A program made the translations under genes and the position numbers. From contig NC_060023.1 of the NCBI RefSeq assembly GCF_021134715.1, positions 992,001-1,056,000 of the forward strand: a stretch of 64,000 bases of DNA. The letters run 5' to 3'. Below the pieces are notes generated by a model, which saw only the letters and a program-made list of their open reading frames with translations, did no database searches and was not told the origin of the DNA. This DNA is from Daphnia pulex. Taxonomy: Eukaryota > Arthropoda > Branchiopoda > Diplostraca > Daphniidae. Below are positions 11,284 through 22,314 of this stretch, in pieces; within the stretch, counting starts at the first letter, position 1; every line of letters starts with the position of its first letter.

Positions 11284-12498
11284 AGAATACTAGTTTCTGG
11301 ACATGTGTTTTCAATTTTCTATTTTTTAAAAAAGGTAACAGATGTCGAAAAAGACTTTCTAAAACTTTTCACGTGTTCTGGCATGGTTAAGAACTATAGT
11401 GGGGTAATGGCAATGCTACTAGCACAACGGATGTAACGGTTAAAAAAAGTTGTACCCAATACTAGTACTGTAATCAGACCACAGGAATATACCGGAAGTA
11501 ATTATTTGAAATTTACCTTTTTCGTTACTAGAGCTAAACTAGGCGTTTGGTTTTGTTGACTGAGCTGAGTCTGCCCCTACTGTATTTCATTCAGTTTAAC
11601 TTTCGACATTCACCAAATTTCCTAAATAATTTGGAGATTAAAAAAGTTAATTAAAAGAAATTCATGAGAAAACTAGACTGAGTTAAGCACCAAAATATTC
11701 TAATCTTCATAGAAACTAGGAATAACGACTCATATAGTGCGTATCCAATAGATTGAGACGTTCACACTTGAAAAATGTGTGCAACGTTATGCAGCAGATG
11801 GCCTTGCAAAGGAAATTGTTACTCTATTAGCATGAAGTCTGTAACTTCATGCTATTAGTGCGCATCAACAATAAAAATAAACAATTTCTTTTAAAACAAA
11901 AATACGTCAGGAGCGAAATAGATTTCAACGTCACCCAGATGTTTCGCTTTTTGTCTTTTGGCGATAAATGTTCCCGATTTGGCAATAACTTGAGAAAAAC
12001 CAAAATGTAATCGGGAATATCGTTGGCCCAGATTTTCAGTCCCGAAAGGATTCCACATGCTTGTCCACATTTCGTTTAATGTCAAACCAATGACATCTCA
12101 AACATGAAATTCATTTTTACAACTTTGGTGACTTCTATAAGACTATTGTAGTCATTAACAAAATAACTAGTGGGATTTAGGTAATTACATTTCAGAAGGT
12201 TTGACATGTAACGCGGGAATTTTGCGTTTAATACGCACTACAGTTTATCTCTTCTGATTATGCGCGGTTCGAAATAGTCAAATGTTGCAATCAAAGCGGA
12301 CACAGCATAAAATAGCGCCTTAACATAAAATTTTAAAAAATCTTGTCTATAGCTAAAGAAGGTAACAGAACCCTTGATGTTACGTCAGCAGCTGCGCAAA
12401 GCGATGGAACGAAGGAAATGAAATGTCCCCGTTTGAATTTCCCGCCTTATTTCCCGAGTCCTCGCCCAATGTGTTTACCACCTGCTGTTTGTGCACAG
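11284..12498. other. AT-rich intergenic region
   Basis: No gene recognised. Contains a perfect 11-bp hairpin at 11828-11854 (TAGCATGAAGT, 5-nt loop, ACTTCATGCTA) and a short motif at 11418-11458 that recurs at 15828-15890. The ORF at 11891-12085 has no recognisable features. Confidence 0.5.
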
Positions 12499-12507
12499 TA
12501 TATAAAT
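12499..12507 (+). promoter_or_regulatory. TATA box of sulfotransferase gene
   Basis: TATATAAAT with a TCAACC initiator-like site about 25 bp downstream, 211 bp before the chosen ATG. Confidence 0.55.
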
Positions 12508-12709
12508 GGCCAGCTCAGACGGAATCAACCTAGTTATTCTCTAAGGCACCACCGGTCAGACAGTGCAGACGTCTGGGCTTCAAAGTTTGAAAAATTCAAA
12601 TTCAAAATTCCGAGTTTCGCCAAAAGTCCAAAACCAGCAGAGCAACGAGTTCATCGATCAAGAGGAAAAGACAAACGGAATTTCCTTTTCTTTAACTGCT
12701 GAGCATGGA

Positions 12710-13830
12710 ATGACACGACAAAAATATCAAAACGGATGGCTAAAGTTTAGTCAAATTGGCGGGGTTTACAAAAATTTCAATCAAAATTTGAATACGATGA
12801 GAGCAATACCGAGATGTGGACTACACCAAATCGTCATCTGTTTTTTCGTGTGCTCTTTGTCGCTAATATTATTTCTCAATCAGCTGTGCTCAAATGACAT
12901 CGCTTTGTCCCCTGAAACAGATTTCACGGCCGAGGAAATCACGCAACTGGAGAGGAAGAATTTAATCCAAGAGCGATGCGGAGAAACAACAAAAGAGAAA
13001 CAACCAAGACGCACAAAGGTCACCCCGGTGAGGTTCAAAATTGAAGATCGACATCGAGTCATGTACTGCGACGTTCCCAAAGTATCAGTTTGAACCATTA
13101 ATCATCAATTTGATAGCAATTAAATTTTAGTGTTCTCTAGGTGGCCAGTACGTACTTGAAAGGACTCATGTTGGTACTTTCAGGCGTAGTCGAGTTCAAC
13201 AACCTGGAATCTCTTTTTCCGAAATCGACTATCCACGAAAAAAATCCACTGCGAATGTTTGACGCCAACAATTTGGCGGATACTATCCAAAATGGAGTGG
13301 GCAATTTCACCAAATTCATTTTCGTTCGCCATCCGTTCGAGAGGCTCGTCTCTGCCTACCAAGACAAACTCGCCGGTGATAATGTGTTTTACCAAAAGGC
13401 GGTTGGAATAGCCATCATCAGAAAATATCGTAAAGAACCCAGTGCGCTATCTTTGCAAAAGGGTCACGACGTCACTTTTCCAGAGTTTGTCGATTTCATC
13501 GTCGACGAGTGGAACGACGGGCGGGTACCGCTGGACGTCCACTGGCGACCGGTCGTCGACCTATGCCATCCGTGTTCCATGGGATACGATTTCATCGGAA
13601 AATTCGAAACGCTCGACCAAGACGTCGATCATTTGCTGCAGACATTGAACGAAAGTGGCCTGACGAGTCAATTACTTAAATCGCCAGGTAACACGAAACC
13701 GAAAACGACTGCGACTTTGTGGAGCCAATCCATGAAAACGCTCAGCCGGAAGCAGTTGAATGAACTCGACAACATTTTTACGGAAGATTTTCGCCTGTTT
13801 GGATACCCGCAAGAAACCACAGAACAATAA
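12710..13830 (+). CDS. Carbohydrate sulfotransferase (HNK-1/chondroitin type)
   Basis: Golgi type II membrane sulfotransferase of the Sulfotransfer_2 family (CHST8-14 relatives), which moves sulfate from PAPS to a glycan. Two exons, 12710-13081 and 13141-13830, separated by a 59-bp GT-AG intron; 353 codons. An N-terminal cytosolic tail is followed by a signal anchor (IVICFFVCSLSLILFLNQL). The 5'-phosphosulfate loop spans the exon junction (CDVPKVASTYLKGLML) and the 3'-phosphate site is FVRHPFERLVSAY. The CHPC motif and the KFETLDQDVDHLL segment are typical of the family. An in-frame ATG at 12797 could also serve and would shorten the tail by 29 residues. The chosen ATG overlaps a two-codon uORF at 12705. 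AATAAA at 13886. The glycan acceptor cannot be assigned. Confidence 0.92.
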
Positions 13831-16800
13831 ACCAACCCTTTTATTATTAATTTATTATACGTGCTAATGTTCTTGCTACGATACTAATAAAAATCATATC
13901 CTGAATTAAAATACATTTTGAAATAATATTCATCCTATGACTCACACACTTTAGTCTTTTATTTTTTAGAGATTAAAAAATGTCGTTGGCTGTCGAAATC
14001 TCACGCCATTAATGTTAATTACCTTTCGTCCCCATAACAGAAAAACTTTTACGCCTAACTATACGACACACAATCATATGAATTTTAAATTGTAAGGACA
14101 TTAACAGAAATGACAGCTGAAATTAGACATAACGCAAGTCTCGACAAGCCTGACTGTTACTGACAGCTGTACCTGTTTTCTACTCAATCAACCTGGAATT
14201 AAACCGAATTTTCACCGTCGGTTGCATTCCGAATTGATTAACCACAATGCACAACTAAAGTTTAAAAAATTTCTATTGGTGGCATTTTACGAATTTTAAA
14301 AATAAAACGACCAAAATAGAGCCTTATTAAAACCTGTCTGGATGATTTTAATTAGTCTGTAAACATAAACTACGTTTGATGGTTGACGAACCAGATGTCC
14401 GCCAGTCGCCTACATACGGTGAGAATAAATCCCACGCTCTGTCGCTATTGCTTATGGAACGGAGGCATTTGTGGCATATGGTAATAGTAAATCGGCTATA
14501 GTAATGGTCAATCGTGTCGAGAACGAGCCATATACAACAGTACATTGTGAAAGCCTCTACAACAAAAGGGATAGAACTATATGAGTGGAAAAAGGAAGCA
14601 GAAGGCAAACTAGTCGAAACGTCTTGTAAGAAAAGTTGAAACGTGTTGTGGGAGGAACAAATGAGATATGGCGATTCATAACAAATAAAATCTTCGGCTG
14701 CACAACAACCACATTTCCAAGTTTTAGTTTAAACAATTGGGGTTCTTTTCTAGGAATTGCTTCTACCTTGAAAACAAACGCTACAGAACACTGGCAACAA
14801 CAGGTTTGATTCGCTAGAGCAGAGATTAATAAAGCAAATTTCCCGCTAACAATACATAATTTCTAGCTATAGATTATTGCCTAATCTTTTTTTATTTCTG
14901 TAATTCCTCCACAGCTGTGTTCTCAGGCGTTGGCCATCCGCCGCCCCATCACACTCGACTCACTCTTGGCCAGCGAATAACGCTGGGTTCGTTCACCCAC
15001 TAGCTATACGGACACTATCCCCATGAAAACATCGGACAGCAGAGCGACATTGATAGCATCAGCCAGCTGAAAGAGATCTGACAGCTAAACTACTGGTGCG
15101 AATTTTCAACCAAAAACAACCACAATGCATTATCCACTAATAGTTTTGTACTTTTGTTGTTGTGACTTTATTAGCTACACACCGATTCTAAAAGCTTGCT
15201 AAAATGTTCAGCTATTGGACGTCTTCATGCTGCTGGAAAAGAAACGCAATAAAGAACAATTTCTCTGTTCGTCTAATGTGCAGAACAAAGAACAGCAATA
15301 AAACGTACGACATCTTAACATTCATTGTCATTCACATGTTTCGCTTTTAAATTTTGTTTTCCTTCTTTCACTTGACAAGTTAATACCTCTAAAACGTGCG
15401 AGTATTACTTAGTCTTTGTAAAAATACTATGGTCGTTCTCATTTTTGCGACTCGCCGGGACAATGGACTTGATTCTATTCAACTAAATTATTCGAAGGTG
15501 AATAGCCCCCTCACTGAAACGAAAGTTAAACACTTTTGGGGGGATTTTAACAAAAGAACGTAGTAACAGGAAAAAGTACGAGGGCATTTTGGCAAAGGAC
15601 GATAAGCTACGGATAATTAAAAAATAAGTTTGTTTGCGGTCCAAAAAATGCGCGAAAACAACACAGCAACAGAAAAACGTGGGTGACGTGCATTAATGGC
15701 GGATTGAATAAAATTCCCTAGCTCGCAGTATTAGAATTGGATCAATTATAACTGGGTGTCTGCCAATAAGTAACAGATGGCAAATCAAATGGACACTCAA
15801 AGAGCCTAGGTACGTAAGACAGATCGGGAACAACGGGTGTAACGGTCAAAAATTGCATCGGGCATGTAACGATCAAAAATTGTACCTTTTAGAATCTTTT
15901 AGAATTGAAGTTAAACCAGGTGTTGCGTTGATTGGGATGATCTATGATGTTCTAGAAATGTCGACGACATCATCGACGGTTGTTGAGTGGACGGTCGTGA
16001 TGATTCTGCTGATGAAATTTTCGTCATCCATCAAGGTTGAACTATCTAGACGATAACAATAAAAATTTTAGCTCATTTGAAGTTTAACTGATTCAAGTTT
16101 ACATAACATTCAGATAAACTTTAACGTAAATTATGATAAAACTTGTGACTCACCAGGATTATGGGACACATGTGCACTGTGACGACGCTGAGAAACAACT
16201 GAACACTGAACTGCATTTAGCAATGCTGCCAATTCACACTCATTAACTTCAAGGCTATTCATCACTCATCCCCCTCTCAAAAACTGGAAATGCAAATGCC
16301 TCCCTCCCTCAGTCCCTCCCACTCCCACCCCCATTTCACCACATGGCTGAATGATGCCAAGTCTGCCAGATGATGAACCAACTCTAACATTTCAGTACCA
16401 ATCAAGCAAGTAATTATTTAAAAAAAAAGAAAACAAAAACAAGTTTAGTTTTATGAATAGTTTTTTTCGTATTGACCCAAATTAGTATAATCAAAATATT
16501 CGGCCAAGGTTGCCATAAACATTGAATTTCTTTGCTACACGTCGCAGTTGGGCACTGTAGCTCTGACTGAGCTGACGGGTTTTCATTTAGTCCGAATCGT
16601 TCAGCCTATTAACTATTATTATCATGAGCACGTTTGAAGCAAAAGTAATTTATCGTAATTAATTCCTATCAATGACCTTGAGAAAAAAGTTCCACCAGCA
16701 GACTACATTTGGGTTTTGATTTTTCTAATCGTCACATCATCTGCTTGAGATGAGATTAACTTTCGTCATCCATCCATTTTTGTCAAACGTATCGTGAATC

Positions 16801-17319
16801 AAGTTTAAGATTATGTGTTGAGGCAATTTGTTTCAGAATTAAATAGCTACCACTGACGCTCGCAGTCATAAAATTAAAAGCAATGCTTTCTAACAATTTC
16901 AAGGTTATGAAATGTAACAGGAGTCAAGCAACTTCACGTTATAATTGACTAGAATCGAAAGGTATGGTTATGTCCTGGAAAATTATCAACTCAAAACTAT
17001 AAACTGCCGTTTTTTGTATCTACAATTAGGACAATTGCGCAACAGAATGACAATTTGCTGATTGCAGGCCACGAAAACGGAAAATCCAACAGATGAAAAA
17101 CACAAACCAGACATTCAACTCGACGTTCACTGGGAACTTTCGGACGCCCGCAAGGTGTGAACTATTTAATCTGATTTTTTTTTCTATCACTAGCGTGATC
17201 GTGGAACTTCAATCCATCCAGTTATAGCCGTTCTCTTACAGCGATTAACAGTCTCTAATTATCATCCAGTATCTAAAAACATCCATCAGAAACTAGAACA
17301 AGGTGAATCAACAAATCCT
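13831..17319. other. Intergenic region, 3.5 kb
   Basis: No gene established. Noted contents: a C-rich tract at 16268-16340 (CCTCCCTCCC type), a duplicated phrase GTAACGGTCAAAAATTG at 15840-15890, and an isolated 87-nt open segment with splice-like flanks at 17068-17154. The ORFs at 14348-14608 and 15853-16056 look random. Confidence 0.5.
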
Positions 17320-17327
17320 TTATAAAG
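17320..17327 (+). promoter_or_regulatory. TATA box of the 51-residue-repeat secreted gene
   Basis: TTATAAAG, with TCACAGTC about 30 bp downstream as a likely initiator and the ATG at 17386, giving a short 5' UTR. Confidence 0.6.
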
Positions 17328-17385
17328 GCTGGCTTTTTCCAAATGGACATTCACAGTCAAACCGAAGTTTTAATCGAAAAGTAAG

Positions 17386-18592
17386 ATGAAGTTCCATTGC
17401 TTGCCTTTGGTAGTTGCCATTTTGTGCATCTCAGTCACCCATTCTGCACCGTGGCCCAGGTTTTAAATATTTATTCGAATAACTTTAGAAATTCCTATTA
17501 ATTAAGACTCTGTTTGTGCACAGGGAAGACTCCAGTCTCTTGAAACAACAAGGAGCTGATGGAATTAAAAATGGCGAGTCCGTGAAACGTGCTGCCAATA
17601 ACCGCAGATCAATGACTGGTGTTCCTTTCTTCGAAGTCCATGATCTGACCGGAGTTAAACACGAACACATCCCTCATGATGTCATGCCGTTTGAAGTCGT
17701 TAACATCGACGGTCACACCCACAACACTCTTCCGGCTGGTATCATCCCCGTTGAAATTATTCAGCAAAATTCACCCGAAGTCTTTGAAGTCCACGATCTG
17801 ACCGGAGTTAAACACGAACACATCCCTCATGATGTCATGCCGTTTGAAGTCGTTAACATCGACGGTCACACCCACAACACTCTTCCGGCTGGTATCATCC
17901 CCGTTGAAATTATTCAGCAAAATTCACCCGAAGTCTTTGAAGTTCACGATCTGACCGGAGTTGAGCACGATGACATCCCTGATGACGTCGTCCCTTTCGA
18001 AGTCGTTAACATCGACGGCCACACCCATGAAACTCTTCCGGCTGACATCATCCCTGTTGAAGTTATTCAACCGAATTCGGCCGAAGTCTTCGAAGTTCAC
18101 AACTTGGACGGAGTTGACCATGACGATATCCCCGATGATCTCTCCGTGTTTGAGGTTGTCGATATCTCCGGACACACCCATGAGACCCTGCCTAAGGATG
18201 TCTTCCCTGTCCACATCACTCCCATTGGCCCAGTTTCTGCTGGAGCCAGTGCTGTCAGCACAGACGGATCTGCCGTTTTTGCTTCCGCCTCCGCTTCATC
18301 GTCTGGAATTCCGGCCGGCCGGCCGGCCGGAGTGACTCGCACCTCATCTGGCATGTCCCGCATTAAAGTTGTTCCATCTTACGTCAACCGGATGAAGTTC
18401 CCTACCAAGTCTGCTGTACCTCATGTCGCTCCTGCAGTTGCCAGTGCCAGGCCTTATGCTGCTACTAAAGTGAAATGTCGCCAACCGGATCTTTTCCCGT
18501 TCAGAGGACCTGCCACAGGCATGTTCAAATTCTTCTCGGATATCGTACGAGAGGAACTGTCCGATTGCACCGCTGGAGGACAAATGCATTAA
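17386..18592 (+). CDS. Secreted protein with four 51-residue His/Asp-rich repeats
   Basis: Family not recognised. Two exons, 17386-17459 and 17524-18592; 380 codons. A clear signal peptide (CLPLVVAILCISVTHSA) is followed by a short linker with dibasic sites (ESVKRAANNRRS), possible propeptide cleavage points. Four tandem 51-residue units begin at 17630, 17783, 17936 and 18089. Each contains two related half-motifs of about 20 residues, FEVHDLTG..HEHIPHDVMP and FEVVNIDGHTHNTLP. Units 1 and 2 are almost identical in DNA, unit 3 is changed mainly toward Asp, and unit 4 is diverged. An Ala/Ser-rich hinge follows, then a basic tail with two cysteines (VKCRQPDLFPF and SDCTAG). An extracellular or cuticle-matrix role is possible, and the periodic His/Asp/Glu residues could bind metal; both are inference. 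Confidence 0.85.
17630..18230 (+). repeat. Four 153-bp tandem repeats within a coding exon
   Basis: Units start at 17630, 17783, 17936 and 18089, exactly 153 bp apart. Units 1 and 2 are identical from GATCTGACCGG to the end of unit 2, implying recent duplication or gene conversion. Units 3 and 4 are progressively diverged but keep frame and length. Confidence 0.9.
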
Positions 18593-20977
18593 AAAAAGAT
18601 ATTGCCAATTATTTATTTAATAGAAAACCACTACTTGCTGCTGTACGCAATACTATTTATTTAAATGAAATAAGCCAGTAAATTTGTCACAATCAATCAC
18701 TTTGGCTTGGAATTTTTTTTACTGGTGTCCCATGGTATGGTATTATTGCGGTGGTTATTTAAATTTTAATGCCCACACCCAATGAAGTTGAGCCCAAATT
18801 TTCCAGGAACGAAATGCCCACGATTCATTCTCATAAAATCATAATAAAACGTTTAAGAAGGTTTTCTCTCAAAGAGATAAATACTTAAATAGCCATTGTT
18901 TATATTTAACCACTGAATATAACAGAGCCTTTATGCTTGGAGGCTTTTAAGAGTAGTGTTAACACAAGTGATCAATATGTGGTACAAGGAATTTAGAAAG
19001 GTGAATTCCAGTTTTGAAGCCATAGCCCTCAGTGCTAAAAAAAGTGAGAATATTAGTATATTACACAATTTCCAAATCATTTTTGTGGTCGACGTGGTTA
19101 TATCATTGCTTATTACTTCTATTATTTATGTTGGCGTTCCTGTTCAATTTCAAACAATTTTGCAAAGTTTGTAAAACACTTGAAGGTATTTTTGCATTAC
19201 ATATCCACCATATCCACTACCCGTCTTAGCTGTGGACTGTTGATTGGTCAAGGTTAATCCATCATGGCCGCTGCATTGCGACGATTGGTCCCCTCATCAC
19301 CCTGACAATCAGAATGTCGTCTGCTCTCTGCAAATTTTTGTTACCTAAAAAACCGCTAAAACGTGACACGCCACGCTTTAGTTTTGTGGCTATAAAATAT
19401 AAAAAATCTATGAGTGTAAACTATTAAAAGTGATTTATATCTCAACTTGTGTAATCTGTAATACAACAACGACCTGAAAAACGAATATCCTAAAAACCTA
19501 GACTTTGCCTAGACACACAAGGACACAAGTTCTGGATTGGGATTTGGGAAGCACATGGAATTCCTCATGCAACAAGTATAATATTCTAGAAGATGGTGTT
19601 TTTAATCTTGATCATCATCGTCTTTTCGTTGTTACCTATGGACTTAGGAATGAAGTCAATTTCTTTTCAAACTGTGCTACCAAACTGAATTGAACGCTTT
19701 TGTGTCTGCTGCTGCATTTTTCCAGTAAATTAAACGAAAAATCACACCTTATAATGTGTGTGTTGGCTTCTCAAACTAAAACCATTTATTAATTTTATAG
19801 GTAGACTTTTCCTGCCCTTCCCCTCAAAATATTGACGTGAGGCTGCCATAAGTTCTAAAGCCGAAAATGATGTATGACTTTATGAGGTATGGGCTCAATG
19901 CCATTTGTTGCTTCCTTTGTTCAGTTTTTGCAATGTGTTTCAAAGGTTTCACTTAAGGAGTGCACACATTAATGTTTGCTTCCTTTTCGAAACAAAGCTT
20001 TGACTAAAAAGTGGTCCTATTATAATCTCATATTCAGCTTTTTTTCTTATTTGTTATTTCAAACTAAAGTAAATTCCAGCGATAAAGTCTTCAAAAATAC
20101 TCCTTTTCTGTTATCATATTAGTTTTTTTCTTGTCAACCAGCATTAAATATTTAGTAACATTTGCTTTTATTTCCTTTAATCTCGCTATAAATTTACTGA
20201 TTCTGACATGAAAGTCCTTTCAATGAGAAATTGAACTTTGATATATTGACCTCTCGGGCTGGGTTTCTCTCTCTTCGATATCATGATTGTGCAGTTCTGA
20301 CGAAAGTGCCATGTAAACAAGTCTTTTAGAGCAGATCGGTTTTTTACTCTACGAACCGACAAAAGGAGAAAGTTAACAGGATACAACTCGTGACTGAGTC
20401 GTAGTACTCAATCATCATCGTTTTTCTTGCAAACCAGAGGCCATTTGCATAAGTAATTGGTCGTACCACCAAAAACAATGTGTATTTTTTGCTTGTTTTA
20501 AACATTTCTTTCCTTTCCAAGAGTGGCGTGAACTCTCTGTCAGTCCAGATGGAACGGTGAAAACAGGTGAAACCCGTCAAGTGTCTATTCGATTTCACTT
20601 TCTGTATCACAGCTCCTTAGAAAACAAACGAACGGGTGGGCCGTGAAGCAGTTTACTTTCACTGTAGAGCAGAGTTAACGATTAAGGTGTTCTCCACAGA
20701 GTTCACGGTCGTTCGTCTGTACACGCCCCAACTATAATTTCATTTCCTTAAACGAATGTCTTTTTTCTTCCTTCAAATTGTTACTTTCAATACTTTCCCA
20801 AATTAATAGAAGATAAGAATCAGTTCATTTTAAAACACATTCATCTAGATGTATTTCAGTCCAAGATGAGCACATATCGATATACAATTTAAAGCATTTA
20901 AAACTTGAATAGCAGTTGATTAATAATACATGTTTTTCTTTCTCTCTCTCTCTTACTTTAGCCACTCAGGAATGGAT
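18593..20977. other. Intergenic region, 2.4 kb
   Basis: No gene supported. The only noticeable open segment (18956-19174) is hydrophobic, AT-rich and lacks a family signature. A (CT)n run lies just after the stop of the next minus-strand gene, at 20939-20953. Confidence 0.5.
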
Positions 20978-22243
20978 TCAGTACGGTGGGCACTTTCCAG
21001 TCTGCTTCCTGTAACTTCCCAGAGAACAACTTTGCTGATCCCACATGGACGAAGGATTAAGCTCGACAGGAGTCACCGGTTTCTTGGTGTCCTTTTTCTT
21101 CTGTGGTGCCGCTTCAGCTTCCGGCTCAGGTGCAATGGTGGTGGTAGCACCGGCATTGAGTCTGGCGTTCCGGGTGGCCGTGTTATTACGTGCGGCCGTC
21201 TTGGCGATCTTAGCGGCGACCGCCTTGACGGGTTCCTTTGAAACAACGCAGCTGACGGCACCGGTCGCATCGCGCGATACAACCTGATCGATGCTGCACG
21301 GCCCTCGTTTGCCTATGTGGTGGCATTCAGCTGGCACCGTCTCGGGATTCGGGCTCCAGTAGATGTGCTGACCATCGGCAACGCAATTGGCCGGAATGGC
21401 CTCGCAGGAAATGGTTCCGTTGATCATGACCAGCCAGAAATTCGGCGAACAGGGACCCTTTGTGGTAAGAATAATTTTAATTAGAAAATCTATATTTACT
21501 TTGAAGGGAGTGCCTATTGTACCTGGAAATTCTGTTGGTAGCACTCGCCGTCGTAGTAAACGAGGTGCCTCTCATCTTCGACACAGTCACAAGTTCCTTC
21601 GTTGTTTTTGCCGTCGTAGAGAACCTGATCCTTCTTGTCGGCGCAGGGGTTGACCTTTGCGTTGGCTCCGAATTTCAGGCATTTTTTGGAAGGAAGATGG
21701 AAAGTTTCGTGAGGAGATAGACAAGCTCGGGCGCTGTTAAACAGTTTAATTGCATTACAATTTATAATTTCAGAGAATGAATTTATTTTTTTAAATTTAC
21801 CCAGCTTTGTAGAGGATGCGGGTGATGTCTTCCAGGAGTCCCTTTTGGAATTTGTGCTCGCCAGCCTTCTGGTCTGGGTTGATCAGAGTGGCATCAATGT
21901 CCTTTGACAATCTGGCCACTCTTGGTCTGATCCTGGTTTCCAGATCCACCAAAGCGTACCTGATGTCGTAGTGGTCGTTGTTCTCAATGTCCGTGTCCAT
22001 TTTCCTTTCGATGCGGATGAGTTCGCCGGCTATTTGTTTCCTTTCGTGTTCAGGATCGCCTTCTCCGCCCTCACCTTCTTCACCTCCTTCTCCTTCCTCG
22101 CCACCTTCACCTCCTTCGCCGCCTTCACCTCCTTCGCCACCTTCTTCTTCCTCCGATCCTGCTTTCTTACCAGGAGCGCAGTAAACTTGGTCAACAGCCA
22201 ACGACAGGACAAAGAGGAGCGCCAGATATTGAGCCAACCGCAT
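20978..22243 (-). CDS. Secreted Cys-rich protein, DUF4789-like, copy A (Glu/Gly-rich)
   Basis: Minus strand, three exons: 22243-21801, 21733-21523, 21457-20978; 377 codons. A signal peptide (LAQYLALLFVLSLAVDQVYCA) precedes a low-complexity Glu/Gly tract at about residues 30-60. A charged helical region follows (AGELIRIERKMDTDIENNDH to ITRILYKAG), then a Cys-rich domain with GPCSPNFWLV and GPCSIDQVV repeats, C.DGQHIYWSP and paired cysteines. The spacing resembles the insect DUF4789 domain, but the assignment is from memory. Ala/Lys/Pro-rich linker, then WDQQSCSLGSYRKQTGKC at the C-terminus. Paralogous to the gene at 25044-26210, which lacks the second intron. The domain has no established function; an extracellular structural or cuticle role is plausible. 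Confidence 0.85.
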
Positions 22244-22306
22244 TTTGTTTCGTTTCGCTTATTCCGATGGTATTTGCAATAATGACGAGAAGAACGTCAA
22301 CAAGTC

Positions 22307-22314
22307 TTTATATA
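22307..22314 (-). promoter_or_regulatory. TATA box of DUF4789-like gene A
   Basis: On the minus strand this reads TATATAAA, with TCATTA about 25-30 bp downstream as an initiator and the ATG at 22243. Confidence 0.6.

Noticed and set aside
12343-12702. 119-codon ORF over the sulfotransferase promoter
   Set aside because: It spans the TATA box and expected start site and ends before the enzyme frame; no support as a gene.
18956-19174. Small hydrophobic ORF
   Set aside because: The hydrophobic residues come from T-rich DNA. No splice or promoter support, and an overlapping frame is equally open.
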